In this document: piece after piece, positions 63,003-64,000 of the stretch
Numbering within the stretch: the first letter of the stretch is position 1
How the letters are laid out: each line of letters begins with the position of its first letter
DNA from: Hydractinia symbiolongicarpus
Lineage: Eukaryota; Cnidaria; Hydrozoa; Anthoathecata; Hydractiniidae
DNA length: 64,000 nt
Reading direction: 5' to 3'
NCBI RefSeq assembly: GCF_029227915.1
Contig: NC_079885.1
Span: 2,108,001 to 2,172,000 of the forward strand
The notes under the pieces: model-generated
Databases searched by the model: none
Told to the model about the DNA's origin: nothing
Seen by the model: only the letters and a program-made list of their open reading frames with translations
Position numbers and translations under genes: made by a program

Positions 63003-64000
63003 GGATTTATGGGAAATCGCGGGTTTTCGTTTGCCGGCAATTAAACTTCTTTTATTCAGCGTCTCATCAAAAATGAAAACAGTTTTGAAAACTACAAGTC
63101 TCACGCGTTTTAGTGGTGATAATATAATTTAAAAAATCGTTCTGGAAATGAGTTTACTCACAGGGTACTTTCTTTGTATACATTCGACGATACGGGCCAA
63201 GCCCGGGATTTACGGGAAATCGCGGGTTTTCGTTTGCCGGCGATTAAACTTCTTTCATTAAGCGTCTCATCAAAAATGAAAACATTTTTGAAAACTACAA
63301 GTCTCATGCGTTTTAGTGGTGAAAAGATAATTTAAAAAATCGTTTTGGAAATGAGTTTACTCACAGGGTACTTTCTTTGTATACATTCGACTAAACGGGC
63401 CACGCCCGGGATTTACGGGAAATCGCGCGTTTTCGTTTGCTGGCGATTAAACTCCTTTTATTCAGCGTCTCATTAAAAATGAAAACATTTTTGAAAACTA
63501 CAAGTCTCGTGCGTTTTAGTGGTGAAAAAAAAATTTAAAAAATCGTTCGGGAAATGAGTTTACACCCTGGGTACTTTCTTTGTATACATTCGACTATACG
63601 GGCCAAGCCCGGGATTTACGTGAAATAGCGGGTTTTTGTTTGCCGGCGATTAAACCTCTTTCATTAAGCGTCTCATCAAAAATGAAAACATTTTTGGAAA
63701 CTACAAGTCTCATTCGTTCTAGTGGTGCAGAAATAATTTGAAAAATCGTTCGGGAAATCAGTTTACTCCCTGGGTACTTTCTTTATATACATTCAACTAT
63801 ACGGGCCAAGCCCGGGATTTACGGGAAATCGCAGGTTTTTGTTTGCCGGCGATTAAACTTCTTTTATTCAGCGTCTCACCAAAAATGAAAACACTTTTGA
63901 AAACTACAAGTCTCACGCGTTTTAGTGGTGAAAATATAATTTAAAAAATCGTTTTGAAAATGAGTTTACTCATAGGGTACTTTCTTTGTATACATTCGAC
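63003..64000 (+). repeat. Satellite units to the window end
   Basis: 62,926-63,340 resembles 58,752-59,166, and 63,361-64,000 resembles 59,795-60,434. The last bases (from 63,959, AATGAGTTTACTCATAGGG) reproduce the start of the 870-bp unit, so that repeat may resume beyond the window. Overall period to 60,393 is 3,566 bp. Confidence 0.85.

Larger units (their letters stand above)
1..64000 (+). repeat. 203-bp tandem satellite array filling the window
   Basis: A unit of about 203 bp repeats head to tail from the first to the last base. Early unit starts (AATGAGTTTA) are at 1, 204 and 407, and the last visible start is near 63,959. This gives about 315 units, all in one orientation. Nearly every unit carries the same ordered landmarks: TGGGTACTTTCTTTG, GTATAC, CGGGATTTACGGG, TTTTCGTTTGCCGGCGATT, CAGCGTCTCATC, AAAATGAAAACATTT, ACTACAAGTCTCATGCG and TTTTAGTGGTGAAAA, then an A/T-rich tail ending ATCGTTCGGGA. 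No unrelated insert was found. Long monotonous satellites of this kind are typical of eukaryotic centromeric or pericentromeric heterochromatin; that location is inferred, not seen. The family and species are not recognised. Confidence 0.98.
32000..64000 (+). repeat. Domain III: heterogeneous B-rich array
   Basis: Units carry subtypes not seen to the left apart from the 12.2-kb tract. These are CCACTTTCACTAAG, CGACTAAACGGGCCACG, GTAAACATTCGAC with GGGACAAGCCC, CATTCATTAGGCG, and the GTGCAGAAATAATTTG unit followed by AAATCAG. B-type units usually follow ATCGTTTTGGAAATG and A-type units follow ATCGTTCGGGAAATG, so several sites are linked. No non-satellite DNA was seen. Confidence 0.85.

Noticed and set aside
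1-64000. CRISPR array
   Set aside because: Repeats are directly adjacent 203-bp units without short repeat/unique spacer structure, and no cas genes are present.
1-64000. rDNA spacer or telomeric/subtelomeric repeat
   Set aside because: No rRNA gene sequence and no TTAGGG, TTTAGGG or TTAGG runs were seen. The TTTAGGGAAATC seen in some units is a single variant of TTTACGGGAAATC, not a telomere repeat.
1-64000. Transposon or LTR element at the duplication junctions
   Set aside because: No terminal inverted repeats, target-site duplications, poly-A tails or foreign sequence were found at any junction; every flank is satellite.

Overview
The whole 64 kb window is one uninterrupted, head-to-tail satellite DNA array. 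The repeat unit is about 203 bp and about 36% GC by hand count of the first monomer. Roughly 315 monomers fit, all in the same orientation. I found no protein-coding gene, tRNA, rRNA, transposon, CRISPR array, telomeric repeat or unique spacer. The array runs off both ends of the window. A uniform ~200 bp satellite of this length is typical of eukaryotic centromeric, pericentromeric or other constitutive heterochromatin. I do not recognise the monomer family and cannot name the species. CpG is not depleted in the monomer, which argues against a host with strong germline CpG methylation decay, but that is only a hint.

Layout. Domain I (1 to about 14.0 kb) consists almost only of 'A-type' monomers, with TTTTGAC after the GTATAC site. 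Domain II (about 14.0 to 32.0 kb) mixes A-type with 'B-type' monomers, which have CACAGGG near the start and ATTCGAC after GTATAC. Domain III (about 32.0 to 64 kb) is a different mixture, with CCACTTTCACTAAG, GTAAACATTCGAC and GTGCAGAAATAATTTG subtypes. The step from II to III lies inside a 257 bp monomer at 31,847-32,103 that is 54 bp out of register.

On top of the monomers there are many nested segmental duplications. They include a 13-mer (~300-5,387, re-used at 9.04-11.33 kb), a 7-mer (10.87-13.6 kb), a ~20-mer of 4.05 kb (12.76-20.66 kb), a 10-mer of 2.02 kb (21.5-25.5 kb), a 2-mer and a 5-mer (26.4-29.7 kb) and a 4-mer (33.3-35.0 kb). The largest is a ~7.4 kb block copied at about +8.1 to +8.3 kb (34.2-49.9 kb). 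Near the end is a very young 870 bp repeat that is not a multiple of the monomer (60,393-63,002). Most duplications are in register, as expected from unequal crossing-over or gene conversion. A few junctions (32.0, 51.3 and 61.26/62.13 kb, and a 24 bp deletion at 32.9/42.4 kb) are out of register and look like end-joining or template-switch events.

The short open frames across the monomers (60-117 codons) start at TTG or other non-ATG codons or are antisense shadows. The period (203 = 3x67+2) shifts frame every unit, and indels and stops are common, so I annotate no CDS. Boundaries below were found by eye from diagnostic variants and are usually good to a few tens of bases, or to one monomer where I write 'about'.
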